Shown here piece after piece: positions 27,934 to 36,841 of a stretch of DNA of 64,000 nt. The stretch's first letter is position 1; each line of letters starts with the position of its first letter. The position numbers and the translations under genes were made by a program. Where the stretch lies: contig NZ_FKBR01000012.1 of assembly GCF_900078335.1 (NCBI RefSeq), forward strand, positions 141,608 to 205,607, read 5' to 3'. The notes beneath the pieces were generated by a model, which did no database searches, had not been told where the DNA came from, and saw only the letters and a program-made list of their open reading frames with translations. Source of the stretch: Bordetella trematum. Its GTDB lineage: Bacteria; Pseudomonadota; Gammaproteobacteria; Burkholderiales; Burkholderiaceae_B.

Positions 27934-28645
27934 CGCACAAGGCCAGCCACAGCGCGCTGACCGCAAGACCGGCCAGCACATCGCTCAGGAAATGCACCTG
28001 CAGCAGGATACGGCTGACCCCGATGGCCGCCACCAGGGCCGCCGTCAAGGCCACGCAAGGGCCTTGCCAGCGCGCGGGCAACAGGCGCAACAACAGAAAG
28101 CAGGCGAACCCGTAGATAGCCAGCGCCGCCGAGGTATGCCCGCTGGGAAAGCTGAATCCGGTGGCCTGCACCACGCTCTGGCCGACATCCGGCCGCGCCC
28201 GCTGGAACAGATGCTTGAGCACCCAGTTCAGCGCCCCGCTGCCGGCCATGGTGAATCCCGCCGCAAAGGCCAGGCGCCACTGGCGCCGCAAGGCCAGCGC
28301 GGCCAGAATCACCACGGCCAGCGCCGCCAGCCAGCGACGGTCGCCCAGATGCGTGAACCAGGACAGCACCCAAAGCAGCTCGGTCGACATGGAGAGGTTG
28401 AGCGCTTGCGCCAGGGCCTGGTCGAATGCCGCCAGGCCGCCGTGGCGCCGCACGGCCATGGCCAGCCCCAGGAACACCGCCATCATCAGGGCGGCGAAAA
28501 TCGCGAAGAACAGGCCGCGCCTGCGCCCGCGCGGCATGCCCTGCAGGGCACGCCAGATCACGCCGGCCAGGCCGGCCGACAGCAGCGGCAGGCCGATCAG
28601 CCAATAAAGAGGATGGGCGGCCGCCCAGGTGGCAAGGTCAGTCAT
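27899..28645 (-). CDS. PAP2-family membrane phosphatase
   Basis: This 248-residue inner-membrane protein has about six helices. All three PAP2 motifs are present: KHLFQRARPD, FPSGHTSA and SRILLQVHFLSDV. Such enzymes dephosphorylate lipid pyrophosphates (undecaprenyl-PP) or phosphatidic or phosphatidylglycerol phosphates. The start at 28645 is favoured because the longer frame (to 28771) adds an arginine-rich stretch and runs into the next gene. Which lipid is used cannot be told. Confidence 0.82.
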   Translation of the reverse strand: MTDLATWAAAHPLYWLIGLPLLSAGLAGVIWRALQGMPRGRRRGLFFAIFAALMMAVFLGLAMAVRRHGGLAAFDQALAQALNLSMSTELLWVLSWFTHLGDRRWLAALAVVILAALALRRQWRLAFAAGFTMAGSGALNWVLKHLFQRARPDVGQSVVQATGFSFPSGHTSAALAIYGFACFLLLRLLPARWQGPCVALTAALVAAIGVSRILLQVHFLSDVLAGLAVSALWLALCVSLTERWAPRR

Positions 28646-28686
28646 GTCGGATGAGGCGCTCCGGCCTGCGAGAAAAGCAACCACGA

Positions 28687-29475
28687 TCAGCGCGACAACG
28701 GCAGGCGATGCTCGCCGGCCGGCTGGAAACGAGCTGCGCCGGACTCGAAATCCCAGCGCTGCAGCAGGCACTCGCCCGCCGGATCGTAGTCGATGAGGTT
28801 GATGGAGTTGGAAATGCCCCCGCGCCGGCGACGCGAGAGCGCCGTGCCGGCCTGCACGGCCCAGCCTCGACGCCCCTGCAAACCCGCCAGCGGCAGCGCA
28901 AACGGCAGATGGATATGACCGGCCAGGATCAGGTCGGCGCCGGCATCCACCCAGGCTGGCACCGCCTGCTCGCGATTGACCAGCAGATTCGGCGCGTCGC
29001 TGGCCTTGGTGCCCATCACGGGATGATGCAGCATGACGATGCGTAGTTGCGCCGGACTGGCCATGCGCAGGCGCTGCGCGACGCGCTGCACCTGCGCGGG
29101 CGAGACTTCGCCGTGCTTGCGGCGCGACGGCCGGGTGCTGTTGACCCCCACGACCAGCAGGCGCTCGTCCTCGAACACCGGCTCCAGATTGACGCCCAGG
29201 GCACGGCGATAGTTGCCATAGGGATTGAAGACCCGCGCCAGCACATTGAAGAGCGGGATATCGTGATTGCCCGGCACGACCAGCACCGGGCGGTCCAGGC
29301 TCTGCACAAAAGCGCGCGCCGCGGCGAACTGACCCCGACGGGCGCGCTGGGTGATGTCGCCGCTCAACAGCACGAGGTCGGGGCGGACCTCACGCACCGT
29401 CTGGCCCAGCGCGTTGACGACGGCATCGATCTCGGTGCCGAAATGGGTGTCGGAAATATGCAGGACACGGGTCAT
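28687..29475 (-). CDS. Calcineurin-like metallophosphoesterase (CpdA-like)
   Basis: This 262-residue phosphoesterase has the dimetal site motifs in order: HISDTHFG, GDITQRA, GNHDIPLF and GHIHLPF. The arrangement resembles cyclic-AMP phosphodiesterase CpdA and related class III phosphodiesterases. The frame is open back to 29526, but ATG 29475 precedes the first strand directly and is preferred. It lies 41 bases before the PAP2 gene on the same strand and could be co-transcribed. The substrate is inferred only at family level. Confidence 0.82.
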   Translation of the reverse strand: MTRVLHISDTHFGTEIDAVVNALGQTVREVRPDLVLLSGDITQRARRGQFAAARAFVQSLDRPVLVVPGNHDIPLFNVLARVFNPYGNYRRALGVNLEPVFEDERLLVVGVNSTRPSRRKHGEVSPAQVQRVAQRLRMASPAQLRIVMLHHPVMGTKASDAPNLLVNREQAVPAWVDAGADLILAGHIHLPFALPLAGLQGRRGWAVQAGTALSRRRRGGISNSINLIDYDPAGECLLQRWDFESGAARFQPAGEHRLPLSR

Positions 29476-29566
29476 GGCGACTCCGGGAGCGCATGCCGTG
29501 TGAGGGGGAAACACTTCATGGCGCAAAGATAGCCCAGCCGGACAAGCAGCGGCAAGGCGCGCGGCG

Positions 29567-30463
29567 TCAGGGCAAGCGGCAGGGCACGCTGAAATCGACT
29601 GCCTGCCGGACTCGTTCGCGCAGCGCGCCGATCAGGGCGCGAACATCGTCACGCCGGTAATGAAAGGCATATGACAGCGGAGCCGGCGCCGGATCGCTGG
29701 CCAGAATGCGAAGCTCGCCCTGCCGCGCCAGGGCCTGGGCCCAGGGCGCCGGCAGCAAGCCCAGGCCCGCGCCTTCCAGCAGCAGGCCGGCGATGGCCCC
29801 CCAGTTATTGCAACTCAGGCGCTGCAGGCCGGGGCCGGCGGCGTCCAGCCAGGGCTGCAGCAGCCGCGACGTGCCTGCGCTGTCCGGCAGGGTGACCAGA
29901 GGGGTCTGGCGCAGCAACGCCGGCGTCAGGCGCTGCGCTGCGCCCACCGCGCTGGCCGCCCCCACCCACAGGAAATGCGCCTCGCCTACCGGCACCGCCG
30001 CCATGCCGGCCCGCGTGGAACGCCCGGCAATGACGGCGAAGTCCAGTTCGCCATCGGCCACCTTGCGCTCCAGCACCTGACCCACGTCAACCTGCGGCTC
30101 CAGCACCAGGCCCGGATAGGCCTGACGCACCCGCGCGATCAGACCTGGCAGCCAGGTAAGCGCGCTCAGCTCGCCCACGCCAAAACGACAGCGTCCGGCC
30201 AGCGCCTGCCCTGCCGCCATGCCGGCCCGCAGCCGCTCGGCCGCATCCAGCAGGTCGCGTGCCTGCGGCAGCAGACGTTCGCCCGCCGGCGTGAGCACGG
30301 CGCGCAGGCCGCTGCGATCGAACAAGGCCTGGCCGAAATACGATTCCAGTTCGGCGATGCGTTTGGAGAGGGAGGAAACCGACAGATGCAGGCGTTCGGC
30401 GGCAACGGCGAAGCTGGCGCAGGTGGCCGCCCAGTAAAAAGCCTCAAGCTGCTTGAGCGTCAT
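29567..30463 (-). CDS. LysR-family transcriptional regulator
   Basis: This 298-residue regulator has the N-terminal winged helix-turn-helix (MTLKQLEAFYWAATCASFAVAAERL, with the recognition helix near SSLSKRIAELE). A periplasmic-binding-fold effector domain follows, from about residue 90. The start at 30463 overlaps the stop codon of the binding-protein-like gene upstream (ATGA). The frame is open much further upstream, to 31261, but that part lies across the neighbour in another frame and is not coding. The effector may be whatever the coupled binding-like protein recognises. Confidence 0.88.
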   Translation of the reverse strand: MTLKQLEAFYWAATCASFAVAAERLHLSVSSLSKRIAELESYFGQALFDRSGLRAVLTPAGERLLPQARDLLDAAERLRAGMAAGQALAGRCRFGVGELSALTWLPGLIARVRQAYPGLVLEPQVDVGQVLERKVADGELDFAVIAGRSTRAGMAAVPVGEAHFLWVGAASAVGAAQRLTPALLRQTPLVTLPDSAGTSRLLQPWLDAAGPGLQRLSCNNWGAIAGLLLEGAGLGLLPAPWAQALARQGELRILASDPAPAPLSYAFHYRRDDVRALIGALRERVRQAVDFSVPCRLP

Positions 30464-31206
30464 GACTCGACTGACTGGCCCGGCCCCGCCACTGCGGCGC
30501 CGGCAATGCCATGACGCGCGAGCGCCTCGGCCACAAAGCCGCTGGCCTTCATTTCTTCGACGAACGCTGCCAGAAAGGCGTGCGCCGCGGCGCCGCGCGA
30601 CTTGGGCAAGCCCATGGCCTGGCGGATCAACATGAAGTGCCCATCCAGCAGGCGCAGGCCGCCCAGACGCGCGGCGTCCGCCTCCAATTGCTGGCGCACG
30701 CCGGCGGCCACATCGCTGCCCTGCTCCAGAAAGGTCTGCACCACGGCCGGCGAGGTAGGTGCGCGCTCGATACGGGCATGACGCAGTTCGCGCGTCAGGT
30801 AGAGATCGTAGGCGCTGCCCTTGCCCACCATCACGCTCACGCCCTCGCGATCGACCTGATCGCGATCGGTAAAGGGCGTATCCTGACGCACCAGATAGGC
30901 GCCTTCGATGATGACGTAGGGTGCCGTGAAAGCGATCTGCTCGCCCCGCTTGGGGTCGATGGCGAAAAAGCCGAAATCCGCCTGTTCGCCGGCAACCGCT
31001 TCGACCGACTCGCCCGCCGAGGGCAGCACCAGCAACTCCAGCGCCACGCCGAGACGGCGTGCCAGCTCGCGCGCCAGATCGATCGATACGCCGGCGGCGC
31101 CGGCCGGGCCGTCGCGTCGGGCAAGAATGGGGTTGCCGACATTGATGGACGCACGCAGGCGCCCGGTCGGCATGAAGGCGGCACGGATCTGTTCGGTCAC
31201 GGACAT
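30460..31206 (-). CDS. Solute-binding-like protein (SBP_bac_3 type) without signal peptide
   Basis: This 248-residue protein has the fold pattern of amino-acid-type ABC binding proteins: a first lobe with GVSIDLARELARRLGV, and ADFGFFAIDPKRGEQIAFTAPYVIIEGAYLV. The N terminus is MSVTEQIRAAFMPTGRLRASI, with no signal peptide or lipobox. AAGGAG lies eight bases before the ATG, so this start is well supported. No permease or ATPase is next to it. It is coupled by an ATGA overlap to a LysR gene. It may act in the cytoplasm as a ligand carrier or an enzyme of related fold. Confidence 0.72.
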   Translation of the reverse strand: MSVTEQIRAAFMPTGRLRASINVGNPILARRDGPAGAAGVSIDLARELARRLGVALELLVLPSAGESVEAVAGEQADFGFFAIDPKRGEQIAFTAPYVIIEGAYLVRQDTPFTDRDQVDREGVSVMVGKGSAYDLYLTRELRHARIERAPTSPAVVQTFLEQGSDVAAGVRQQLEADAARLGGLRLLDGHFMLIRQAMGLPKSRGAAAHAFLAAFVEEMKASGFVAEALARHGIAGAAVAGPGQSVES

Positions 31207-31319
31207 GGCGGATTCTCCTTGTTGCGCACGCGCCTGCCTGGGCGCGCGGTCTGGGCGCCAAGCGTACTGCGAAAACGGCTGGCCTGTCCGCAAGGAAAAT
31301 CCGGCGCGCCCGCTACGCT

Positions 31320-32027
31320 TCAGTTGCCGCGCTGTCGGGCGATCATCTCGCGCTGCAGGGAGTTGACGTAGGCCTGGATGCGAATGCGCGTGCTGTTGTC
31401 GACGTCGACGTAGACGCAGCCGATGCGGCGCAGCTGCTTGCCCTTGTTGGCCTCCTGATCGACGTAGTGCACCACCCGCACCGTGACGGCAAACGCCCCG
31501 ATCTCCGGCAGGCTCAGCACGCCGTCGAACACCGCGCCGGCGGTGACCTCCAGCTCCTGCTCGGCGTCGCTCAGGGCCAGGCCGGTGGCGCTGATGTCCT
31601 TGAGCGGGAACGTCATGCGACGCCCGGCCATGGACCAGGTGGCCGGCTTGAGGACAGGGACTTCCATGCGGAAGGAGTCGCGCCGCTGCACGCGCGAGAT
31701 GGCGGTAGGCAACACCATGCGCAGCGCTGCGCGTCCTTCGTGGTCGCAACTCTGCAGATGGCTGCCCTTGAAGGACACGCTGATGTTGTCCAGCGTGGTT
31801 TCAAAGGAAACGTTGCCCCCGGCGCCGATGCGCACGTTGACCGTCGATTCCTGGGCAGCGTCGAGCAGCACTTCGCCCCGCTCCGGATCCACGGCCAGCA
31901 CCGAGGTGACGCTGTTGATGGGCCTGCCCGGCACGTGCATGAATACCAGCCCCTGCCGCTGCATGATGGAGGTAAGCAGGTGCACGATCTCCAGGCGTCC
32001 GGTGACCAGATAGTCTTCGTGGTCCAT
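31320..32027 (-). CDS. YcgR-like flagellar brake protein with PilZ domain
   Basis: This 235-residue protein has an N-terminal YcgR domain (about residues 1-105) and a C-terminal PilZ domain. The PilZ domain has the c-di-GMP motif RRDSFR and DISATGLAL (DxSxxG). YcgR proteins slow flagellar rotation when c-di-GMP rises. No flagellar genes are in the window. The start at 32027 gives the family N terminus; the frame is open to 32087. Because cellulose synthase in this window also has a PilZ domain, both may answer to the same messenger, promoting attachment over swimming. Confidence 0.85.
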   Translation of the reverse strand: MDHEDYLVTGRLEIVHLLTSIMQRQGLVFMHVPGRPINSVTSVLAVDPERGEVLLDAAQESTVNVRIGAGGNVSFETTLDNISVSFKGSHLQSCDHEGRAALRMVLPTAISRVQRRDSFRMEVPVLKPATWSMAGRRMTFPLKDISATGLALSDAEQELEVTAGAVFDGVLSLPEIGAFAVTVRVVHYVDQEANKGKQLRRIGCVYVDVDNSTRIRIQAYVNSLQREMIARQRGN

Positions 32028-32169
32028 AGCTTTGAATCGAACGCAGGCCGGTTCGCTTGCGGCGCCGGCCAAGGTGTGACAAAACAATGTTCAATTTTAC
32101 CAGAACTTACACCTTCTTACTGACCTGCCCACTTCATCGCGCACTTCCGCGCCCACTTCCGCGCCCGCC

Positions 32170-32373
32170 TCAATGGCCGGTATCGGGATAGTTGGGGCCG
32201 GGGTCGCTGAAGCCGCCACTGCTATAGGGATTGACGGCGCCGGGATGCGGCGGCCCGGGATGGGAGAACTCGCCGCCCATCGATGCGCAACCGCCCAGCG
32301 CCAGGGACAGGATCAGCGCGCAGAGACGTCCGGGCCGGCGCGTCGAAAACTTCAAAATCGGGGATTCAGACAT
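32170..32373 (-). CDS. Small hypothetical lipoprotein
   Basis: The 67-residue product has an N-terminal region, a hydrophobic stretch LCALILSLALGG and a lipobox cysteine at C29 (LGGC followed by A), so the mature lipoprotein would be about 39 residues. The mature part is rich in glycine, proline and serine (FSHPGPPHPG, SDPGPNYPDTGH) and looks disordered. It lies 12 bases after the TPMT gene and is probably co-transcribed. I do not recognise a function. Confidence 0.6.
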   Translation of the reverse strand: MSESPILKFSTRRPGRLCALILSLALGGCASMGGEFSHPGPPHPGAVNPYSSGGFSDPGPNYPDTGH

Positions 32374-32385
32374 GGCGGTAGGTGC

Positions 32386-33039
32386 TCAAACGGGGCGTCC
32401 CAGACGGAACACCAGGGTATCCAGGCGGGTCAGGCCACGCTCGGCGAAGCGCGGCTCCTTGTCGAGGATGCCGCGCTGGTCGATCAAGGCCGCCTCGGCG
32501 CCATACAGACGCTCCACCTCGGTCTGCTCGACCGAGAACGGCGGCCCGTCCATCAGGGCCTGGTCATAGGCCAGCGTCAGCAGCAAGCCGCGATAGCCAT
32601 CGGGCAACTGGCCGTACACATGGCGCACATAGTCGGCGCGCATCGCGGGCGGCAGCGCCACCAGGGCGGCGCGGTCGTAGACGCCCACGCAATTCTGCAG
32701 CAGGGCGCGGTCGACGCCGAAGATGTCGCCGCAGATGATTTCCACGCCATGGGCGGCATAGTGCTCGCCATAGGCGCTTTGCCAGCGGCGCGGGGTCCAT
32801 TGCTGCTCGTCGAAGAACTGCTCCACGGCCAGGGGCGAGAGCTCCACCCCCAGCACCTGGTGGCCGGTTTCGGCCAGCCAGCGCATATCCAGCGACTTGC
32901 CCGCCAGCGGCACCAGCACCCGGCAGCCCTCGGGCAACGCCAGCCCGGGCCAGAATTTCTGCAACAAGGGGGTGATGCGCGCCTGATGAAATCCTGTTTG
33001 GCCGGCACGCCAGCGTTCCAGCCAGAAATCCGCTTCCAT
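32386..33039 (-). CDS. tpm: Thiopurine S-methyltransferase family protein
   Basis: This 217-residue SAM-dependent methyltransferase matches bacterial TPMT. The N-terminal [19 protein letters not shown] is typical. The SAM site includes [17 protein letters not shown] and [13 protein letters not shown]. Bacterial members methylate tellurite, selenite or thiol compounds. The ribosome site GGAG is about six bases before the ATG. Confidence 0.9.
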   Translation of the reverse strand: MEADFWLERWRAGQTGFHQARITPLLQKFWPGLALPEGCRVLVPLAGKSLDMRWLAETGHQVLGVELSPLAVEQFFDEQQWTPRRWQSAYGEHYAAHGVEIICGDIFGVDRALLQNCVGVYDRAALVALPPAMRADYVRHVYGQLPDGYRGLLLTLAYDQALMDGPPFSVEQTEVERLYGAEAALIDQRGILDKEPRFAERGLTRLDTLVFRLGRPV

Positions 33040-33093
33040 GGGGTCTCCATCCTCAGATGCCGCCGTTCGCGGCGTGTTCGATTGTAGGGCGGC

Positions 33094-33861
33094 CTAACGC
33101 CGCCAACGTTGCTGCCCGCGCCGGGCCAGCCGGCGCACATCGTCGAGCACCGGCAACATCGCCAGCACGATCAGCAGGCAGGCCAGCGGCACGGTGGCGC
33201 TATAGCCCAGCCTGGCGAAAGCCAGCGCGCCCGAGACGCCGCCGACGAAAAAGAGCACCACCATGCAGGCCAGCACGCGCAGCTTCTGCCGATCGGCCTG
33301 CACCCGTGGCAACTCGTTGCTGACCGCGTTCCAGTAGAACAGCTTGCCCAGCTCGATGCCGATGTCGGTGACCATGCCGGTGACGTGGGTGGTGCGGATC
33401 TCGGCGCGCGAGACCTTGGTGATGATGGCGTTCTGCAGGCCCATGATGTAGCACAGCAGGGCCACGGTCAGCGGCAGATACAGCCACTGCATCTGCTCGA
33501 CATGGCCGCCCAGCAGGCCGAACAACAGCAGCAGCAAGGCCTCCAGCAGGAGCGGCAACGCGTATTCGCTGGCCAGTTGCGAGCGGCGCCCGAAATTGAC
33601 CAGCACGGCCGAGGTCCCTGCCCCGATCAGGAAGGCCGCCAGCGCGGCCAGCCCCTGCAGCACGACCACCACACTGCCCAGCGCGAGGTGATCGGCCATG
33701 GACGAGACGATGCCCGACATGTGCGAGGTGTATTGGGCGACGGCCAGAAAGCCCCCGGCGTTGACCGCGCCTGCGATGAACACCAGAAAGTAGGCCAACT
33801 GACGATTGGCCGCGGGCGTGCGCTCGACTGCCGTCAAGCCGCGCAGATACGGGAACCTCAC
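33094..33861 (-). CDS. DUF1275 (YoaK family) membrane protein
   Basis: This 255-residue integral membrane protein has about six hydrophobic segments. It matches the YoaK/DUF1275 family, with the first helix FLVFIAGAVNAGGFLAV followed by YTSHMSG, and a middle motif of the type MGLQNAIITKVSRAEIRTTHVTGMVTDIG. The family has been suggested to transport small molecules, but the function is not established. It is 54 bases upstream of tpm on the same strand. Confidence 0.85.
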   Translation of the reverse strand: MRFPYLRGLTAVERTPAANRQLAYFLVFIAGAVNAGGFLAVAQYTSHMSGIVSSMADHLALGSVVVVLQGLAALAAFLIGAGTSAVLVNFGRRSQLASEYALPLLLEALLLLLFGLLGGHVEQMQWLYLPLTVALLCYIMGLQNAIITKVSRAEIRTTHVTGMVTDIGIELGKLFYWNAVSNELPRVQADRQKLRVLACMVVLFFVGGVSGALAFARLGYSATVPLACLLIVLAMLPVLDDVRRLARRGQQRWRR

Positions 33862-33907
33862 TTCGAATCCTCAAGCAAGCCGCCACCGCCGGAATTGTAC
33901 GCGCCCC

Positions 33908-34927
33908 TCATGGCGTGGCGCGCGCCGCGCCGTCCTGGCGTATGGCGCGGGAGTAGGCATCGTCCAGGGGCGTTTGCGCCAACCTGGCGGTGATGTCCGC
34001 GCGGGCGCGCCAGGCCTGCAACGGTTCGGCCGTGTCCAGCGCGCCATGTTCATAGAGATATTCGGGCAAGTACCCCGACAGCAGCAGGCGCCAGTCCAGC
34101 GGCAGGCCTGGCGCGATCGCCAGCGCCATGTCGTAGACCAGCGTGGTGCAGTTGGCCGTGACCGTATGGTAGAAACGCGGCGTTTCGCGCAAGGCCTCGG
34201 CCTGCGCCACATAGGCCAGGAACAGCTCGCGCATGGCCGGCCTGGACAAGCGTATGGGATAGCGCGACACCTGCTCGCCACGGGCCGCGGCGCGCACATT
34301 CAGGATGTCGCGCTCATCGGCGGCCACCACACTGAGCTCGAACTGCTTGAAGAACCCGCCCAGTTCGGAGAACTGCTCGCCCCGCTCCTTGCGTATCTCG
34401 ACCGAGAACACCACGCGCTGCCCATCCTCGAAGCCGAAGGACACCAGCGTATGGGCGATGGCCGGCATGCCCCAGGTCGAGAGCACCATATCCACGGAGT
34501 CGAGCTGATCCAGATCGTAGGTCCGGGTATCCCAGCGAACCGTATAGTCCTCGTCGCTGCGCCAACGGAAGTCGCGCACGTTGTGCAGCGTCACGCGCGA
34601 CCCCTCCTGAGTGCCGTACACCATGCGGGCCACGTCATCGGCCCAGGCCCGATCGTTGGACGGCGCCAGCGACTGCCACCAGATGAGCAGCGCGGCCGCC
34701 GCCAGGCACCAGGTCCAGGCGAGCGCGCGGCCTGCGCGCCGGCGCGCCAGCAACGCGCCGGCAGTGGCCAGGCCAAGCAGGCCCCACAGCCAGGGCAGCA
34801 CGCGTTGCGGCCAGCCGGCAGTCGGATACCAGAGCGCCAGGGCGCCCCACAAGGTAAAGACGAGCAGGCCTGCCAGGCCCAGGGCGCGCCAGACCGGATG
34901 CGCCACGCGAATCGATGAGGAGGACAT
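33908..34927 (-). CDS. DUF4105 (Lnb N-terminal-like) membrane protein
   Basis: This 339-residue protein has about three N-terminal membrane segments (residues 14-35, 40-60 and 68-86) and then a periplasmic or exposed domain of the DUF4105 family. The family region includes VRDFRWRSDEDYTVRWDTRTYDL and, near the end, a TVTANCTTLVYD motif. That Asn-Cys-Thr resembles the cysteine-peptidase-like active site proposed for this domain. No substrate is known. It is divergent from the marC gene. Confidence 0.8.
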   Translation of the reverse strand: MSSSSIRVAHPVWRALGLAGLLVFTLWGALALWYPTAGWPQRVLPWLWGLLGLATAGALLARRRAGRALAWTWCLAAAALLIWWQSLAPSNDRAWADDVARMVYGTQEGSRVTLHNVRDFRWRSDEDYTVRWDTRTYDLDQLDSVDMVLSTWGMPAIAHTLVSFGFEDGQRVVFSVEIRKERGEQFSELGGFFKQFELSVVAADERDILNVRAAARGEQVSRYPIRLSRPAMRELFLAYVAQAEALRETPRFYHTVTANCTTLVYDMALAIAPGLPLDWRLLLSGYLPEYLYEHGALDTAEPLQAWRARADITARLAQTPLDDAYSRAIRQDGAARATP

Positions 34928-34960
34928 GACGCAATTCTATGCCCGGCTTGCGCGGGCCGG

Positions 34961-35005
34961 GCGCTGCGAGCCGCCCCCGGGCGGGCGGTTTTTGAGGCGC
35001 AGCGC
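34961..35005 (+). other. Nested hairpin upstream of marC
   Basis: An inner stem CCGCCC (34971-34976) with GGGCGG (34983-34988) is followed by TTTTT, like an intrinsic terminator. It is enclosed by a second perfect stem, GCGCTGCG (34961-34968) with CGCAGCGC (34998-35005). No plus-strand gene ends here. It could be a transcript leader element for marC or part of an untranslated RNA. Confidence 0.4.
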
Positions 35006-35133
35006 GCCTGTTATCCTAGCGCTTCGTGTGCAGGGCCCGCTTTCTGGCGAGCCCGCACGCACGGTGGCACCCTGCCCCACACCGACCTCTTGGCTGGATG
35101 ATGCGCCTTCGGGCTGCCCAGGATCACACCCCC

Positions 35134-35844
35134 ATGCTCAACGACATTATCGACCTCTTCAAGCTGATCGGCCTGGGCCTGACGCTGATGCTGCCCCTGG
35201 CCAACCCCTTGACATCCATGACGCTGTTGCTGTCACTGGGCCAGCACATCCCCTATCGCGAACGCCAGAAGCAGATCACGCAAGCGGCCTTTTATGTGGT
35301 GGGCATCATGGTGGTGACCTATTACGCCGGCGCCTGGATCATGACCACCTTCGGAATCTCGATTCCCGGGCTGCGCATTGCCGGCGGGCTGATCGTGGCT
35401 GCCATCGGCTTCACCATGCTGTTTCCGAAAACGTCACTGGACGATATGCCGGAGGCCGACAAGGCAGCCGACAAAGCGGCCGCGGCAGTCGCCAACCGCA
35501 GCGTGCCCAACATCGCTTTCGTGCCGCTGGCGCTGCCCGGCACGGCGGGCCCTGGCACCATCGCCATGATCGTGAGCGCCACCTCGACACTGGACCCGGC
35601 CACGGCGGCCACCTATCCCGGCTGGGTGCTGTCCAGCGTGCCCATCATCGTTTTCGTGCTGCTGGGGCTGCTGTTCTGGATATGCCTGCGCTCGGCCGGC
35701 ACGATCGTGAAATTCATCGGCCACGACGGCGTCGAGGCCATTTCGCGCGTGATGGGTTTTCTGCTGGTGTGCATGGGGGTGCAGTTCATCATCAACGGCG
35801 TGCTTGACGTCATCAACGGCTTTCTGGCCGGCCATCCGCATTAA
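35134..35844 (+). CDS. MarC/UPF0056 family membrane protein
   Basis: This 236-residue inner-membrane protein has six predicted helices and matches the MarC family (LANPLTSMTLLLSL near the first helices, and VPLALPGTAGPGTIAMIV in the middle). MarC was once linked to multiple antibiotic resistance, but that role is not supported and the transported substrate is unknown. A hydrophilic loop rich in alanine and aspartate (near residues 100-120) separates the halves. The open frame starts at 35026, but ATG 35134 gives the family N terminus. Confidence 0.85.
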   Translation: MLNDIIDLFKLIGLGLTLMLPLANPLTSMTLLLSLGQHIPYRERQKQITQAAFYVVGIMVVTYYAGAWIMTTFGISIPGLRIAGGLIVAAIGFTMLFPKTSLDDMPEADKAADKAAAAVANRSVPNIAFVPLALPGTAGPGTIAMIVSATSTLDPATAATYPGWVLSSVPIIVFVLLGLLFWICLRSAGTIVKFIGHDGVEAISRVMGFLLVCMGVQFIINGVLDVINGFLAGHPH

Positions 35845-35845
35845 T

Positions 35846-35887
35846 TGAGGCGCGGGCGCCGCGCACCGGCGGCGCCCGCCTGCCTCA
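35846..35887. terminator. Long GC hairpin between convergent marC and Dyp peroxidase genes
   Basis: TGAGGC and GCCTCA enclose a perfect 11-base stem, GCGGGCGCCGC with GCGGCGCCCGC, around a 6-base loop. There is no T run on either strand, so it is not a standard intrinsic terminator. It could still slow polymerase or protect both 3' ends. Confidence 0.4.
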
Positions 35888-36841
35888 GGGCGTCTGCGGG
35901 GCGCGCTCGGCCAGCGTTTCCAGCATCGGCAGCGACGGCGCAAAGAACAGGCCGCCGGTGACCGCCTTGGAAAAATCCAGCAAGCGGTCATAGTTGCCAG
36001 CCGGCTTGCCGACGAACATGTTTTCCAGCATCTGCTCGATGGGGCTGGGCGTGCGCGCGTAGCCGATGAAATAGGTGCCGAATTCCCCCTGGCCAGGGCG
36101 GCCGAAAGGCATGTTGCCACGCAGGATCTTGACCTCGTTGCCGGCCTCGTCTTCCAGCGTGGTCAGCGCGCTGTGCGACCAGTCGGGCTTGGCATCGTCG
36201 TCCAGCTCGATATCCGAGAGTTTGCGCCGGCCGATGATGCGCTCCTGCTGCTCGACCGGCAGCGCGTTCCAGCCCTTCATGTCGTGCAGGTACTTCTGCA
36301 CCAGCACATAGCTGCCGCCGGCGTAGCCGGCATCCTCATCACCCACCAGCGTGTAAGGCGGCGCGGCATCGCCTTCCGGGTTCTCGGTGCCATCGACAAA
36401 GCCGATCATGGCGCGCATGTCGAAGTTGCGAAAGCCGTGCACTTCATCGACCACCTGGATGGCGCCATCGAGGCTTTCCATGATGTGACTGAGCAGCTCG
36501 AAACACAGGTCGTGACGGTCAGCGCGCAGATGCAGCAACAGATCGCCCGGGGTCGCGACTGCGCAGCGCTCGCCGCTGCCGATCACGCGAAACGGATGCA
36601 GCTCGGCCGGCATCGGGCCGCTGAACAGGCGCGGCCAGACTTCGGCGCCCAGCCCCACCACACAGGAAAGACGCGCCTCGGGCTCACGCTTGCCGACCGC
36701 CCGCACCAAACCGGCGATCTCGCCGCACCATTCACGCACCTTGCGACAGCTTTCGGCATCGGGATTGACGGTGGCCACGACGAAAAAGGCGCTGCGGGTC
36801 ATGGCCGCGCAGATCGCCTGGGGTTGAAGCGAATGGGACAT
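35885..36841 (-). CDS. Dyp-type heme peroxidase
   Basis: This 318-residue protein is a dye-decolorising peroxidase of the YfeX-like class, without a signal or Tat peptide, so it is probably cytoplasmic or encapsulated. The diagnostic GxxDG motif is GFVDGTENPEG, carrying the distal aspartate, and YAGGSYVLVQKYLHDMKGW follows. The start at 36841 is the family N terminus (MSHSLQPQAI). The physiological electron donor is unknown. It is 92 bases from the LysR gene on the same strand. Confidence 0.92.
   Translation of the reverse strand: MSHSLQPQAICAAMTRSAFFVVATVNPDAESCRKVREWCGEIAGLVRAVGKREPEARLSCVVGLGAEVWPRLFSGPMPAELHPFRVIGSGERCAVATPGDLLLHLRADRHDLCFELLSHIMESLDGAIQVVDEVHGFRNFDMRAMIGFVDGTENPEGDAAPPYTLVGDEDAGYAGGSYVLVQKYLHDMKGWNALPVEQQERIIGRRKLSDIELDDDAKPDWSHSALTTLEDEAGNEVKILRGNMPFGRPGQGEFGTYFIGYARTPSPIEQMLENMFVGKPAGNYDRLLDFSKAVTGGLFFAPSLPMLETLAERAPQTP

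Noticed and set aside
29567-31261. Apparent 564-residue fusion protein ending in a LysR regulator
   Set aside because: The first half is arginine-rich out-of-phase sequence across the solute-binding-like gene; the LysR helix-turn-helix starts cleanly at ATG 30463.
33068-33093. TACAAT on the minus strand as a tpm promoter
   Set aside because: The only -35-like TTGGCG is 14 bases away, too close for a normal sigma70 promoter, and it overlaps the end of the DUF1275 gene.
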